A DNA stretch of 64,000 nucleotides from Betaproteobacteria bacterium (GCA_013298695.1 JAAFIS010000010.1:93136-157135); one strand, 5' to 3'. Counted from the stretch's first letter, positions 44,927 through 54,465 are shown. Made by a program: numbers and translations. Notes: generated by a model from the sequence alone, not told the origin.

Positions 44927-45577
44927 TTAGGCTTTCGCATTGAGCACCAATGAAAACGTAACCGGTGCGGTTGATGCAAGAAATGCGAGCCCCATGACTT
45001 CGCGAAGCGCTTCGACACCCGCTTTCAAACCATAGTCATTCAAATTGATGACGATAGGAGCGCGCGTGGAAACGGTCATCCCGCCGCTGGCTAAACGCGC
45101 AACGCGCAGTTTTGCGGCGACAGGCTTCGTTTGACCGGCAATAGTTAGCGTGCCGTCGAGGTCCACGTCGCGCGAGCTCGTGCTGGCAAGCGCGGTCATT
45201 GCATCTGCGTTTAATTTAGCTTCGAACGTTGCTTTCGGTGACGCAGCGACTTTAAACAGCATGGTGCGCATGCGCTCGTCGCGAATCTCAACGCCGGTAT
45301 CAACACTCGCGAGTTCAATATCAAACGAAATCTTTCCTTGTGCATCGAGCCCGCCACTAAATCGCTTGAACGACTGCACTTCGCCGATGCCGCCGACGCC
45401 GGCTTGCCCCGCTTTGGTGGTCACAAAATTGATGTTTGATTGGGCGTTATCGACTTGCCACGCGCTGGCGGACGCCGATGCGCGCTCTGGCGCGTTGGTG
45501 CATCCGGCAATCGTCGCAAGTGAGAGTGCTGACGCAATTGCTAGAGAGCGCAGGCTGAGGTTTGGGTTTACGTTCAC
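44927..45577 (-). CDS. YceI-family lipoprotein
   Basis: About 216 residues from a GTG preceded by GAAGGTGG. A lipobox LATIAGC indicates a lipoprotein anchored at Cys. The YceI domain follows: WQVDNAQSNINFVTTKAG, FSGGLDAQGKISFDIELAS, VEIRDERMRTMLF and DLDGTLTIAGQTKPV. YceI domains form lipocalin-like barrels that bind isoprenoid-type lipids such as ubiquinone precursors. Paired with a cytochrome c, a periplasmic redox or stress role is plausible. Its upstream motif matches that of the divergent sigma operon. Confidence 0.88.
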   Translation of the reverse strand: MNVNPNLSLRSLAIASALSLATIAGCTNAPERASASASAWQVDNAQSNINFVTTKAGQAGVGGIGEVQSFKRFSGGLDAQGKISFDIELASVDTGVEIRDERMRTMLFKVAASPKATFEAKLNADAMTALASTSSRDVDLDGTLTIAGQTKPVAAKLRVARLASGGMTVSTRAPIVINLNDYGLKAGVEALREVMGLAFLASTAPVTFSLVLNAKA

Positions 45578-45614
45578 GGTTCCACCTTCGTTGTTCGAGT
45601 TAAGACACTGCGAT

Positions 45615-45641
45615 AACACCGCGCATCAGCAATTCATTCCA
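45615..45641 (-). promoter_or_regulatory. ECF-type promoter motif for yceI-cytochrome c
   Basis: On the minus strand TGGAAT (45641-45636), 13 bases, then GCGGTGTT (45622-45615). The same two blocks occur on the plus strand at 45662-45687. Confidence 0.5.
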
Positions 45642-45661
45642 AGAATGTTTTTCGATTTCGA

Positions 45662-45687
45662 TGGAATAAACATGCGCTCGCGGTGTT
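45662..45687 (+). promoter_or_regulatory. ECF-type promoter motif for the sigma/anti-sigma operon
   Basis: TGGAAT (45662-45667), 12 bases, then GCGGTGTT (45680-45687), about 70 bp before the sigma ATG. The blocks shared with the divergent promoter suggest that the sigma factor controls itself and yceI. Confidence 0.5.
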
Positions 45688-45756
45688 GTGCTGATATTGC
45701 AATGCAAAAAACTGCGCTCCACGATGAGCGCGACCGACGCGCGATAACCAAAATTC

Positions 45757-46281
45757 ATGTCCGACACTCTGCAACAACAACTGCCGCAGCTGCTTCCAAG
45801 GCTATGGCGCTTTGCGCTACGTCTCACGCGAAACGCGGCGGATGCCGAAGACCTCGTGCAGCGCACCTGCGTGCGCGCGCTTGAACGGCGTTCGCAATGG
45901 CAGATCGGCACCGTCCTGTTGAGCTGGCTGTTTTCGATCATGCAATCGATTTGGCTCAACGAGTTGAGAACGCTGCAACGCCGTCGCGAGGGCAGCATTT
46001 CGGATTCAGAATTCGACGACCTCGAGTTCGCAGCAAGCAACGGTGATCCAGAGCATCATTTTTTATGCAGGCAAGTGTTTGAAGCGGTGGAGTCACTGCC
46101 CGAAGCTCAACGCAGTGTCATGTTGCTCGTTGCCGTGGAAGGTTTTGGTTATCAGGAAACCGCAGAGATACTGGGCATTCCGATTGGCACCGTCATGAGT
46201 CGCCTTGCACGAGCGCGGTTAACCGTGGGCGAGCGCTTCATAGGCGCAGGCGTCGCAGCAAAGAAAGGAGCACAGGGATGA
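45757..46281 (+). CDS. ECF RNA polymerase sigma factor
   Basis: 174 residues. Region 2 is LWRFALRLTRNAADAEDLVQ followed by RTCVRALERRSQW. Region 4 is VESLPEAQRSVMLLVAVEGF then GYQETAEILGIPIGTVMSRLARAR. It directs RNA polymerase to specific promoters when its anti-sigma is inactivated. Its stop overlaps the ATG of the anti-sigma gene (ATGA), and a promoter-like motif upstream is duplicated in front of the divergent yceI gene. Confidence 0.92.
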   Translation: MSDTLQQQLPQLLPRLWRFALRLTRNAADAEDLVQRTCVRALERRSQWQIGTVLLSWLFSIMQSIWLNELRTLQRRREGSISDSEFDDLEFAASNGDPEHHFLCRQVFEAVESLPEAQRSVMLLVAVEGFGYQETAEILGIPIGTVMSRLARARLTVGERFIGAGVAAKKGAQG

Positions 46282-47078
46282 CAATTGATGAAACAACGCT
46301 TCGAGCATTCGTCGATGGCGAACTCGACACACAACAACGCGAGCGCGTAGAAACCGCGCTCGCACACAATGCCGAACTTCGTGCAAAGGTTGCTGCACTC
46401 CGCGCGAGTTGCCTGCCCTATCGATCTGCCTATGATGCGGTCGCCATGCCGACAATGCCAACCGCACTTGAACAACGCGTTGCATCGCTAATATCGGTCG
46501 CGAACACACCGTCGTCAGCTTCGCCGATGAATCGCCGCTGGTTCATCGGCAGCGCAGCACTCGCCGCCTCTTTCGCGCTGGGCATCGGGGCATCGACTTT
46601 GCTGCGCAGTACTGAAGTTACCGCGGTCGCACAAACGCCTTGGGTCGACGCCATTGCAACATACCAGGCGCTTTATGTAAGAGCAACGGTCGATCAAGCC
46701 GCTGATTCGCAAGCGCGTGCGCAGCAGGTGTTGGCAGAATTTGGAGCAAGCAGTCGCGCTGCGATCAGTGTGCCGGATCTACAAAGCGCAGGACTCGCGT
46801 TCAAACGAATCCAGCGACTCGGCTTTGGCGACGCGCCCCTGCTTCAAATCGTGTATCTGCCCGCCGACGGTAAGCCGGCAGCGCTTTGCGTGCTCCCAAT
46901 ACAGAAAGGCAACGCGCCTCTCCGTATGCAACACATTGAGGGCCTCGCGGTGGCCGCGTGGCAAAAAGATGGGCTTGCCTATGTACTCACGGCGGATATG
47001 ACGCAATCCAAAGCCGAAGCACTCGCGCGGCGAATCTCAGAAGGTGGCTTCGCTCCGCTCTACCCACGAGCGAGTTGA
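46278..47078 (+). CDS. Transmembrane anti-sigma factor
   Basis: 266 residues. TLRAFVDGELDTQQRERVET is the usual anti-sigma start (cytosolic sigma-binding helices). A single membrane segment follows at about 93-112 (WFIGSAALAASFALGIG), preceded by MNRR. The C-terminal 150 residues would be periplasmic and probably sense the signal; ADGKPAALCVLPIQKGNAPL has a lone cysteine. No HxxxCxxC zinc motif is visible, so it is not a ZAS-type redox sensor. Coupled to the sigma gene by ATGA overlap. Confidence 0.85.
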   Translation: MTIDETTLRAFVDGELDTQQRERVETALAHNAELRAKVAALRASCLPYRSAYDAVAMPTMPTALEQRVASLISVANTPSSASPMNRRWFIGSAALAASFALGIGASTLLRSTEVTAVAQTPWVDAIATYQALYVRATVDQAADSQARAQQVLAEFGASSRAAISVPDLQSAGLAFKRIQRLGFGDAPLLQIVYLPADGKPAALCVLPIQKGNAPLRMQHIEGLAVAAWQKDGLAYVLTADMTQSKAEALARRISEGGFAPLYPRAS

Positions 47079-47100
47079 ACTAGTCGTTTTAGGCAGCCTA

Positions 47101-50100
47101 CTAAACATCGACTGGAAGAAAGCGATCAACCGTTGGCAAATAAAGCGCCGTTCGTATCTCGCGCTCGGGTTCGATGCGGGAAAAGACTTTGCTATACGCA
47201 GCAAGTTGTTCGCGATATCGATCCGCGATCACATCTAACCATCGATCAATAGCAACTTGATTGTCTGCGATTGCAGCGGGCGCGACAGCAAACTTGTAGT
47301 CGACAATCCAGCGTACACCGGTTGCTGTGACGAAAGTGCGATCAACACGAAGCTCAGTGGTTTGTTCGCCTACCGTTGACGAAAGCGCGAGTTCGTCAGC
47401 TGAATCGATGTGGCTGGCGTCTTGTATCCATGCAAAGTGCGTGCTCTGCCGCATCACATCAAGAGCAGCCAACAGCATTGCCGTTGCGGTCGCCGCATGG
47501 GCTGTCGCCACGCCCTGCGCAAGCAGTCGCTGAGCAATGACCGCCGCAGACGGGTCGAATGCACGAGCGCTGCGCAAACCCCGCGCAAGTCCCTCAATGA
47601 GCTGATGACCGACGACGCCTACTGCAATTTCATTGCTGCGCTCACGAGCGTTGTCGGCATCCGGTTCAGCATCGCTGACAGCGTCTCTAAACGGGCGGCG
47701 AGAGTGTGCTGTGTTCGTAAGGTTCAACAACCGAACTTCCGGCACCGAAACGAGACGAGTGAGAGAACGCTGCATGATGAGGCGCGCTGACGTCGGCTTC
47801 TCCAGACTCGTCGCGGCGAGGTTCGCTTCGCGCACTGGCCAATCGAGTAGCGCGGCAAGCGAGCGCGGTGAAGGCGTTTTGCCCGCGGCGGTCGCGCTGC
47901 CGCTGACTACCAACTGCTCACGTGCACGCGTTACCGCCACGTACAGCAACCGCTTCAATTCCTCTTCGCGCGCGGCGGTTTTTCGGTCTTGTACAAACTG
48001 AAACACAGAGTTCGCGAGGCGTGTGCGGGTCTCCTTTGCGGCCACTAGCAGTCGTGCAGGAGCTCGCGACGATTCGTTACCCCTATCGTTCATATACGCC
48101 GTTTTATCCTGGCGATATCGCACGAAATCCCATATTACGAGTTCACGCTTTTCAACCGCTCCTGCCCTGTCAAATTGGGGAATAAACACATAATCCCACT
48201 CTAAGCCTTTCGACTTGTGGATACTGAGAATTTCAACCGGCTGGCAGGAAACTGGCCGCGCGTGGGTTGTGTTGGCAAAACTCTGTGTTTGAGCGCTCAT
48301 GAGGGATTCCAGCTCCGAACGCGCCGGCAAGAAACCATCGCTGGCATGGTCGTCGAGAAACGCAAGAAAACTTTCAACTTCATTACGAGCCGTCGTGTCC
48401 GCCGCAAGAAGTGCGCCGCCGCAGGCAACGAAGACAGCGTGGACGCGCTCCGCGAGCGTGCCGAGATCACTCGCGCCGCTAGAAAACTCCAGCGCAACGC
48501 GCGCGCGCTCGAGTCGAACGCGATCCTCTGTATCAAGCGAATCTAAAAACGGCGCACGATACAGAAGCGCGGGAAGTTCGATTCGATCAGTGAGCTGTGC
48601 CTGGCCAAACTTCGAAAGCGCGTCGAGCGACAAACCCACCATTGGCGAGCGGAGCCACGAGTACCAAGCCAGTCGATCAGCGGGCTGAGCAACTACGTAA
48701 GTCAACGAAAGCAGATCACGAATCAGCGGACGATCGCCCCAGGTCGCGAGATCGCGTGCGGCAAACGCAACGCCGCGATGTTGCAACTCCCGCAATATCG
48801 CGCTTGCATGTTTCTTCACGCGAACAAGAATCGCAATTCGCGCGGTTGAATTGTTTCCTTGGATCTCAACGATGCGATCGACGACGTGCCTCGCCTCTTC
48901 ATCGGGGTTGTCAAGCGCCAACAGCCGCGGCTCGCGTTCAGACGTGCTGCCGCTCGCGCGCGCTGCGAACGCGCGAACGAATGCAACCGAGGCGAGTTCG
49001 TCGTCGTTGTGGGTCGACGAAAAGACAGGCGCCAAAGAACGATTGACCCAGTCGACTAGCTGCGGGCGCGATCGATAGTTCGCGAGCAACGTCAACGGCA
49101 CCAATTCAACGTGGCCAACGCCGCGCGACCACGCGTCCATAAAGATGCCCACGTCAGCATCGCGGAACGCATAGACCGATTGCATCGGATCGCCCACTAA
49201 AAACAGGGTGCGCCTGTCGCCCGGCAGCCAATCTTCAACCAGTGTCTCGATCAACGAGGCTTGCGCGGGATTAGTGTCTTGAAACTCGTCGACCAATACG
49301 TGCTGAATCTTTGCATCCAGTCGCGCGAAAACATCGTCGCGGTGTTCAAGCAACGCGGTTTTAGCCGCAAGCGAAACACCGGAAAAATCCGTTTGCGCGC
49401 GCGCGTGTTCGAGCACCATCAATTCTGCAGCTGCCAACTTCAACACACGCAGCGCGGCGCGAAGAATGGGTTCGTGTGCCGCAATCGCAGCCGCCGTGGG
49501 AACCGCATGAACTTTCGCGAGCGCACTGCGCAGCAATTCACCGTGCTCGCTTTCCGAGAGTTCGGTGAGAAGATTGACCATTTGCGCTTTGGCCTGCGCG
49601 CGACCTTCTTTATCCTGTCTCGAAATACCTTTCTCACTGGGCGCTGGAAATCCGTCGCCCTTGTCAAACTGTTTGCGCCACGTTTTCGTTTGTGTGAGCA
49701 GAAATTCCGACAATGCTTGCCACGCTTCAATCGATTCGACGCCTATTTCGTCGAAGCCTGACGACGCAATAAGAATGCGTTGCGCCTGCTGAGTCTCGTC
49801 GTCAAGATTGTCTGCGGCATAGGCTGCAAGCGCGGTGATTTGTGATGTCTTAGAAGCAGGCCAAAAACGGTGCGCTTTTGCGACGCGTGCGGCGACACTT
49901 CGCTCGAGTACGTCGCGCATCGCTGCGATCGCCTCATCCGAGTCATCGATGAGCTCATTCATCCACTGCGCGCGCTTGCCGAGAAGCGCGGCGATGAGCG
50001 CGATGATGTCGTCCACACGGTTGTCGAGCGCGATCAACAGTGACGACACAGCGCGCCTGCTTTGCGCGTCCTCCACCTGCAGCACAGCGCGTCTGGCGGC

Positions 50101-50580
50101 TTCGCGATGTAGGGGCGCTGCATTTTCTTGCAGCGCATGTAGACCGACGTTGAGACCGCCTGATTCGAGCGGCGCAAGTTTGGTGAGTCGCAGCGAAAAA
50201 GCGTCGAACGTGTCAATCGCCAGAAGCGTCGGGCGCGCAAGCAGTTGCCAACCCATTTCCGCATCGCGCGCAGCCACGCTACGTGCGAGTTGCCAACGCT
50301 CTCGCTCCGGGGAGTCCTCGGGCTGCACGTTAGAAGCAGCCGCGCGTAACGCTTCAACTAAGCGTGAACGCATTTCGCCGGCGGCTTTTTTCGTGAACGT
50401 GATCGCAAGCACTTCGCTCGGATGCGTGGCTCGCGAGAGCAGGCTCAACATGCGTTGGATAAGAAGCTCCGTTTTGCCAGAGCCGGCCGGCGCTTGCACG
50501 ATGAATGATCGCGTTGGATCGATGGCAGTCGCGCGCGCTTGGCGGTCTGCAAGAGCGATGTCGTGGTGTGCGCCGCTCAT
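47101..50580 (-). CDS. addA: AddA-like UvrD/RecB helicase-nuclease subunit
   Basis: 1159 residues. Helicase motif I is VQAPAGSGKTELLIQRM near residue 31; LAITFTKKAAGEMRSRL, VLVDEFQDTNPAQASL, SIHKSKGLEWDYVF and LLYVAVTRAREQLV are later superfamily 1 motifs. The C-terminal RecB-type nuclease has WIVDYKFAV, with the Asp-x-Lys catalytic pair. With AddB it processes double-strand breaks for RecA loading. Its start overlaps the addB stop (ATGA). The gene contains a degenerate paired-palindrome element at 48097-48180. Confidence 0.93.
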   Translation of the reverse strand: MSGAHHDIALADRQARATAIDPTRSFIVQAPAGSGKTELLIQRMLSLLSRATHPSEVLAITFTKKAAGEMRSRLVEALRAAASNVQPEDSPERERWQLARSVAARDAEMGWQLLARPTLLAIDTFDAFSLRLTKLAPLESGGLNVGLHALQENAAPLHREAARRAVLQVEDAQSRRAVSSLLIALDNRVDDIIALIAALLGKRAQWMNELIDDSDEAIAAMRDVLERSVAARVAKAHRFWPASKTSQITALAAYAADNLDDETQQAQRILIASSGFDEIGVESIEAWQALSEFLLTQTKTWRKQFDKGDGFPAPSEKGISRQDKEGRAQAKAQMVNLLTELSESEHGELLRSALAKVHAVPTAAAIAAHEPILRAALRVLKLAAAELMVLEHARAQTDFSGVSLAAKTALLEHRDDVFARLDAKIQHVLVDEFQDTNPAQASLIETLVEDWLPGDRRTLFLVGDPMQSVYAFRDADVGIFMDAWSRGVGHVELVPLTLLANYRSRPQLVDWVNRSLAPVFSSTHNDDELASVAFVRAFAARASGSTSEREPRLLALDNPDEEARHVVDRIVEIQGNNSTARIAILVRVKKHASAILRELQHRGVAFAARDLATWGDRPLIRDLLSLTYVVAQPADRLAWYSWLRSPMVGLSLDALSKFGQAQLTDRIELPALLYRAPFLDSLDTEDRVRLERARVALEFSSGASDLGTLAERVHAVFVACGGALLAADTTARNEVESFLAFLDDHASDGFLPARSELESLMSAQTQSFANTTHARPVSCQPVEILSIHKSKGLEWDYVFIPQFDRAGAVEKRELVIWDFVRYRQDKTAYMNDRGNESSRAPARLLVAAKETRTRLANSVFQFVQDRKTAAREEELKRLLYVAVTRAREQLVVSGSATAAGKTPSPRSLAALLDWPVREANLAATSLEKPTSARLIMQRSLTRLVSVPEVRLLNLTNTAHSRRPFRDAVSDAEPDADNARERSNEIAVGVVGHQLIEGLARGLRSARAFDPSAAVIAQRLLAQGVATAHAATATAMLLAALDVMRQSTHFAWIQDASHIDSADELALSSTVGEQTTELRVDRTFVTATGVRWIVDYKFAVAPAAIADNQVAIDRWLDVIADRYREQLAAYSKVFSRIEPEREIRTALYLPTVDRFLPVDV
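48097..48180. repeat. Paired-palindrome element, copy 8 (inside addA)
   Basis: Degenerate cores CGCCGTTTTATCCTGGCG (48097-48114) and GCCCTGTCAAATTGGGG (48164-48180), centres 66.5 bp apart. The midpoint reads TTACGAG. Read in frame within addA. Confidence 0.5.
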
Positions 50581-53276
50581 GATTCTGTGTCTGAACGGTT
50601 GAGCTCAGTCACGTCGAAGGAATCTAGAAGCGTGAGATCAACTCGACAAAAGCTATGGAAATCGCATTTAGTACAGGTCGCTTCGCCATACGCGGGCGCA
50701 AGTGTGGCGGTGCCCTCGACCAGCTCATTCGCGAGCAACGTGAGTTTATGTGTCCAGCTGTCACGGATCGACTCCCAAGGCGGAGGCGGCGCTCTGCCCC
50801 GCGTATTCGCTGAGAGACCGCTGTTTTCATGACCGATGCCTACAAAGTCTTGGTGGTCATCGCTCACCCGCGCGTAGGCGACGGCCTCGACGTTTGTTAG
50901 GCCGATGGCGTGCCCATAAAGCGGCAACTGCGGGGCGGTCAAACGTTCATCAAATAGACCTTTTCGATCGACCTGTGCGCCTGATTTGAAATCGACGACG
51001 GCAATTTTCTGGCGTTCGACTTGATCGGTTGGCGCGTTACCAATGCTCAGTCCGTCAACGCGATCTATGCGCAATGAAAAGTTAACGCCACCAATCTCCG
51101 TGCTGATTTCCTTTTCAACAAACAGCACGTCAAACGAGGGTCGACGCGATTCTTTTTCGAGCAGGTTTTCAAACACGCCGAGCAGACGCATCTCTTCCGC
51201 ATCCCAAACGTGTGGCGGGATACGTCGCGATTTATTTTGCTCAGCGTCGATAGTTTCTCGGACTGCTTGCGGCAGATGATCGACGAGTGCCGATTGTTCT
51301 GTCCCTGCAATACGCAGCTTGCCTAGCCGTTCCGCCACGCCATGCACCAGTTCGCCGCGTAACCTCGGAGAGAACCCGTCGAAGACCTCGGGCCATGCTG
51401 ACAGGCGCAGGCGACCTTCCGCAAAGCCACGTCGAGGACATAGCGCTTGCGCTTCAAGGGCACGCGCTCCGCGTGAAGCTTCAGCGCGCCACTGCGGCGC
51501 GCGTTCGTCATCGATTGCTGTGATTACATCTGCACTAGCGCGATGCGCAATCGGCGATGCGAGCACGTTCTCCGATGCAGGGTGCAACTCCCAATCTACA
51601 ACCAACGGACTCCACACTTGTGGTTCATCGTCGACTTCATCCGCCAGGCTTGCGCTGACGTCGGGTGCCAACGCGCACCAGCCATCGACCATACGCCTTG
51701 CGCGATCAGCGCATTCGTCAATCGAGGCCAAGCCTGCGCGAACCTCGCGCTGCCAAGCGGCGGACAAAAACGGATTGCTGCGGGGCGCTTCCGGCAACGC
51801 GCGCTCGCACAGTCCCGTCACGCGCATGGCATCAAACGGCACGCCCGCCGATTCAAGTAGGCCGATCACTTGTACCGGCGCGTCGCTGCCTTCGGGTTGA
51901 AACGCTGATTGATCGGTCATTGCAACCAGCTCTTGCTGCGCCTCGTTGATTGAAATTTGGGGAAGCAATGCGTCGAGGCTTTGCCACACTTCAATGCTCG
52001 AAAGTAAGGCCTCGCGCAGCTGAAAAGTTTGCGATGAAAGAGCCACCGCGCTTTCGCTGAGTGCGGTGATGGCGAGATCAAACACGCGTCGCCAGTGCGC
52101 ACGCGATTGCCTGCCGCTGAACTTGTTCAGCGTCAAGCCGCAGGATGAGAGTTTTTGGTGAAGCTGACCAAGCGCGTTGTTGGGCTCGTGCTCCCGCACA
52201 TCACAAAATTCGGCAAGCGTCGTTTCACTCTCACCTGCGCGAAGCAGTAAAAGTTCTCGGCGATTGATCGCGGTCGTTGTCGCCTCACTGCGTCCCCAAC
52301 GTGGATGCCGCAACGCCTGCGCGATGGTCTCCGGCGCGGTGGGCGTGAAGATGGCCGACACCAGCGTGAAACCCGCCGCTGCCCACGGGTACTTAGACAC
52401 CGGCAAACCGAGCGAGATATTAAACGGGAGATCAGCTTCCCGCAGCGCGCGCTGCCAGGTTCCGCGTGAGCGCTGAAGTTCTGGGACAACGATTGCAACT
52501 TGATCGCCGAGCTCCGCGCGTTCGCCGCTGAGTTGTTGCCGCGCCCACGCAATTGCGTCGTCGCGCTCTAGACCGACGTTGGCGCACCGAATCCGATGCA
52601 ATTTTGAACTAATAGACTCATTGAGGATCACCCTATCACTGTTGGTGAAAAGCGATTTTGATTTTATTATCGATAGTAAACTTATTTCCGATCCTCGCCC
52701 TGCAAAAACGGGCGTCACGAATAAATGTTGGGGTACCAGCATTCGCCAGTTTTCGGCCGCTTGAGATAGCGAGTGCGGTAGTTCAGACGACGTCAAGGCG
52801 TTAGCTTCGCGCAATTTTTTTACAAACTCAGTACGCGCGTCTCGAAATAGCTCTCCGCTTGCGCCGAGGGCAAACGGAGTTGGTCGAGACGGGTTCGCGT
52901 TGCCGCCGTATCCGTGTTCGAGCATCCACGCTTCGGCAAATCGATCTGCGAGTGCCGCGCTCTCCGCGCTACTCGCGCTCGCCACATCGCGTGCGATGTG
53001 TCGCCATAGCGCCGCCTCCGTTGCGGGAGAAATCAACGTGCGGGTGTCGTCAATCAAACCAAACAGCTGCGCGTCGCTCCAAGTATTTGCAATCCAGTTG
53101 TTGATCGTAACGAAGCGCGGCAACGCCACCGCATCACGACCAGCTTTGCGCCGGGCGTCGCGCGCCCACACCCGCGCGAAGCCGCGTCGCGCGCGATCGC
53201 TTGGCGAAAGCACGACGGTGTGCGCAGCGGGCAGCGAGAGGATGTCGGACGTCAAAAGTGCAGATCGGGGTTTCAC
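50577..53276 (-). CDS. addB: AddB-like nuclease subunit (betaproteobacterial 'probable DNA repair protein' type)
   Basis: 899 residues starting with GTG. The N-terminus (HTVVLSPSDRARRGFARVWA) lacks a Walker A motif, as in this family. The C-terminal nuclease domain has LRIDRVDGLSIG and AVVDFKSGAQVDRKG (Asp/Lys pair). Cysteines of an iron-sulfur staple are in AQALCPRRGFAEG and TCTKCDFHSFC. It partners AddA. Around 52620-52720 the gene is AT-rich and encodes an atypical Ile/Ser/Lys/Asn stretch (SLLSIIKSKSLFTNSD), which coincides with a paired-palindrome element. Confidence 0.88.
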   Translation of the reverse strand: MKPRSALLTSDILSLPAAHTVVLSPSDRARRGFARVWARDARRKAGRDAVALPRFVTINNWIANTWSDAQLFGLIDDTRTLISPATEAALWRHIARDVASASSAESAALADRFAEAWMLEHGYGGNANPSRPTPFALGASGELFRDARTEFVKKLREANALTSSELPHSLSQAAENWRMLVPQHLFVTPVFAGRGSEISLLSIIKSKSLFTNSDRVILNESISSKLHRIRCANVGLERDDAIAWARQQLSGERAELGDQVAIVVPELQRSRGTWQRALREADLPFNISLGLPVSKYPWAAAGFTLVSAIFTPTAPETIAQALRHPRWGRSEATTTAINRRELLLLRAGESETTLAEFCDVREHEPNNALGQLHQKLSSCGLTLNKFSGRQSRAHWRRVFDLAITALSESAVALSSQTFQLREALLSSIEVWQSLDALLPQISINEAQQELVAMTDQSAFQPEGSDAPVQVIGLLESAGVPFDAMRVTGLCERALPEAPRSNPFLSAAWQREVRAGLASIDECADRARRMVDGWCALAPDVSASLADEVDDEPQVWSPLVVDWELHPASENVLASPIAHRASADVITAIDDERAPQWRAEASRGARALEAQALCPRRGFAEGRLRLSAWPEVFDGFSPRLRGELVHGVAERLGKLRIAGTEQSALVDHLPQAVRETIDAEQNKSRRIPPHVWDAEEMRLLGVFENLLEKESRRPSFDVLFVEKEISTEIGGVNFSLRIDRVDGLSIGNAPTDQVERQKIAVVDFKSGAQVDRKGLFDERLTAPQLPLYGHAIGLTNVEAVAYARVSDDHQDFVGIGHENSGLSANTRGRAPPPPWESIRDSWTHKLTLLANELVEGTATLAPAYGEATCTKCDFHSFCRVDLTLLDSFDVTELNRSDTES
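52628..52713. repeat. Paired-palindrome element, copy 9 (inside addB)
   Basis: Arms TCACC and GGTGA bound the first core (52628-52648); the second is GCCCTGCAAAAACGGGC (52697-52713). Centres are 67 bp apart, and TCGATA (52670-52675) lies at the midpoint. The spacer is strongly AT-rich. Confidence 0.65.
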
Positions 53277-53310
53277 TCAATGATTCTATGGGGACGTTGC
53301 GAGGCGCGAC

Positions 53311-54132
53311 CTATTTCACGGTAGCAATCCATCCTTCGAAATCATCAGCTGACGACGGAATTCCGAATCGCTGATCGCCCGACGTATGCTCCATCGCGGC
53401 CGCCGCGGCTTGCACGCAACAAAGCACAGCATCAAGAGTGTCGCCGCTGCCGTCGCTCACGCAATCTTCTTGCAGCGATTTGTTGACCTCCAAACCGAAT
53501 GCGTAGCGCTCTTGGACGAAGGAAAATAGCGAGTGCAAAATGAGTTTCCGCGTTGCGATGCGTTTCGGCGTATTGCCCTCGCGACCATCTTTCTTGTAAC
53601 TCTCACGAGTGATTTGCCGTGCCAGAAATCCAGGGTACGCCTCAAGCGCGATCCGCAGATCTGCGTTGGGTGCGCAAGGCATCACACTCACGCCCGCGGT
53701 CGCAAGGCGCGGGGCACCTTCAAAAAACATGAGCGCGACAGGCGGATTAACCAGCTTCATCGGCGACGAGGAATCAGCTCGCGTGTCACCGCGCCGCTCG
53801 ATGTACTTTTGACCGACCGGGCGCGATTGCCGCACTTCATTAAGCGATTGTTTGAATGCTTCCTTGCCGATGGCGCGAACATGCTTCAGTAGCAGTTGCC
53901 AGTCTTCTGGCCAATCCAGCGTCTGCACGAGTTCACGCGGCAGTCCAAACGGAAAGTCAAAGCCACCGATCCAGGGGGCGGGTGTTTGCAGAAACCGCTC
54001 AAAGGCTTCGAAAGATTCGAAGCGAGAGACTGCGTTGACCGAGAGGCTTGTCGCCGCGAGCTCGCCAATTGCGACGGTGATGGCTTTGGATTTGCGCGGG
54101 GCGGACGTGAAGTCGATACCGTAGAGCGTCAT
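53311..54132 (-). CDS. DUF429-family protein (predicted RNase H-like nuclease)
   Basis: About 273 residues from the ATG at 54132 (MTLYGIDFTSAPRKSKAI); a longer frame needs a TTG start and a Lys-rich extension. GIDFTSAPR and GGFDFPFGLPRELVQTL give the two acidic residues expected of an RNase H-like fold, and IALEAYPGFLARQI and SDGSGDTLDAVLCCVQAAAA supply the rest. DUF429 proteins are predicted nucleases of unknown function. It lies 34 bp upstream of addB on the same strand, so it may be part of the DNA-repair operon. Confidence 0.75.
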   Translation of the reverse strand: MTLYGIDFTSAPRKSKAITVAIGELAATSLSVNAVSRFESFEAFERFLQTPAPWIGGFDFPFGLPRELVQTLDWPEDWQLLLKHVRAIGKEAFKQSLNEVRQSRPVGQKYIERRGDTRADSSSPMKLVNPPVALMFFEGAPRLATAGVSVMPCAPNADLRIALEAYPGFLARQITRESYKKDGREGNTPKRIATRKLILHSLFSFVQERYAFGLEVNKSLQEDCVSDGSGDTLDAVLCCVQAAAAAMEHTSGDQRFGIPSSADDFEGWIATVK

Positions 54133-54426
54133 TTTCTTGGGCTGCTTCATCTTTCGAGTTTGTTTAGGAAGCTTTTTCAATCAATAGGATCGCTATGAGC
54201 TTACCTAGAGAGCGAATGCGCTTGCGTTGGATATGCCCGTGACTACGTGTGCGCTTTGTGCGTTTCATGCACCTTTGTATCAGCCCAGACGGGGTTGTGC
54301 CTTTCTCGCCTTAAGGCGCTCTCGTTACATTCACTTTCGCGAAGACGGCACGGAGCACGCCTGGACGAAGTCAATCGGACTTCAGCGCGTTACACCCGTG
54401 AAGCTCTTGTTTATTTGAGAGCGCAA

Positions 54427-54453
54427 AACAAAAAAGCCACCTCGCGGTGGCTT
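54427..54453 (-). terminator. Rho-independent terminator after the tRNA genes
   Basis: On the minus strand AAGCCACC pairs with GGTGGCTT across GCGA, followed by a T run. It lies 13 bp beyond the 3' end of tRNA-Glu and should end the tRNA-Ala/tRNA-Glu transcript. Confidence 0.85.
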
Positions 54454-54465
54454 CATATGCTTTTG

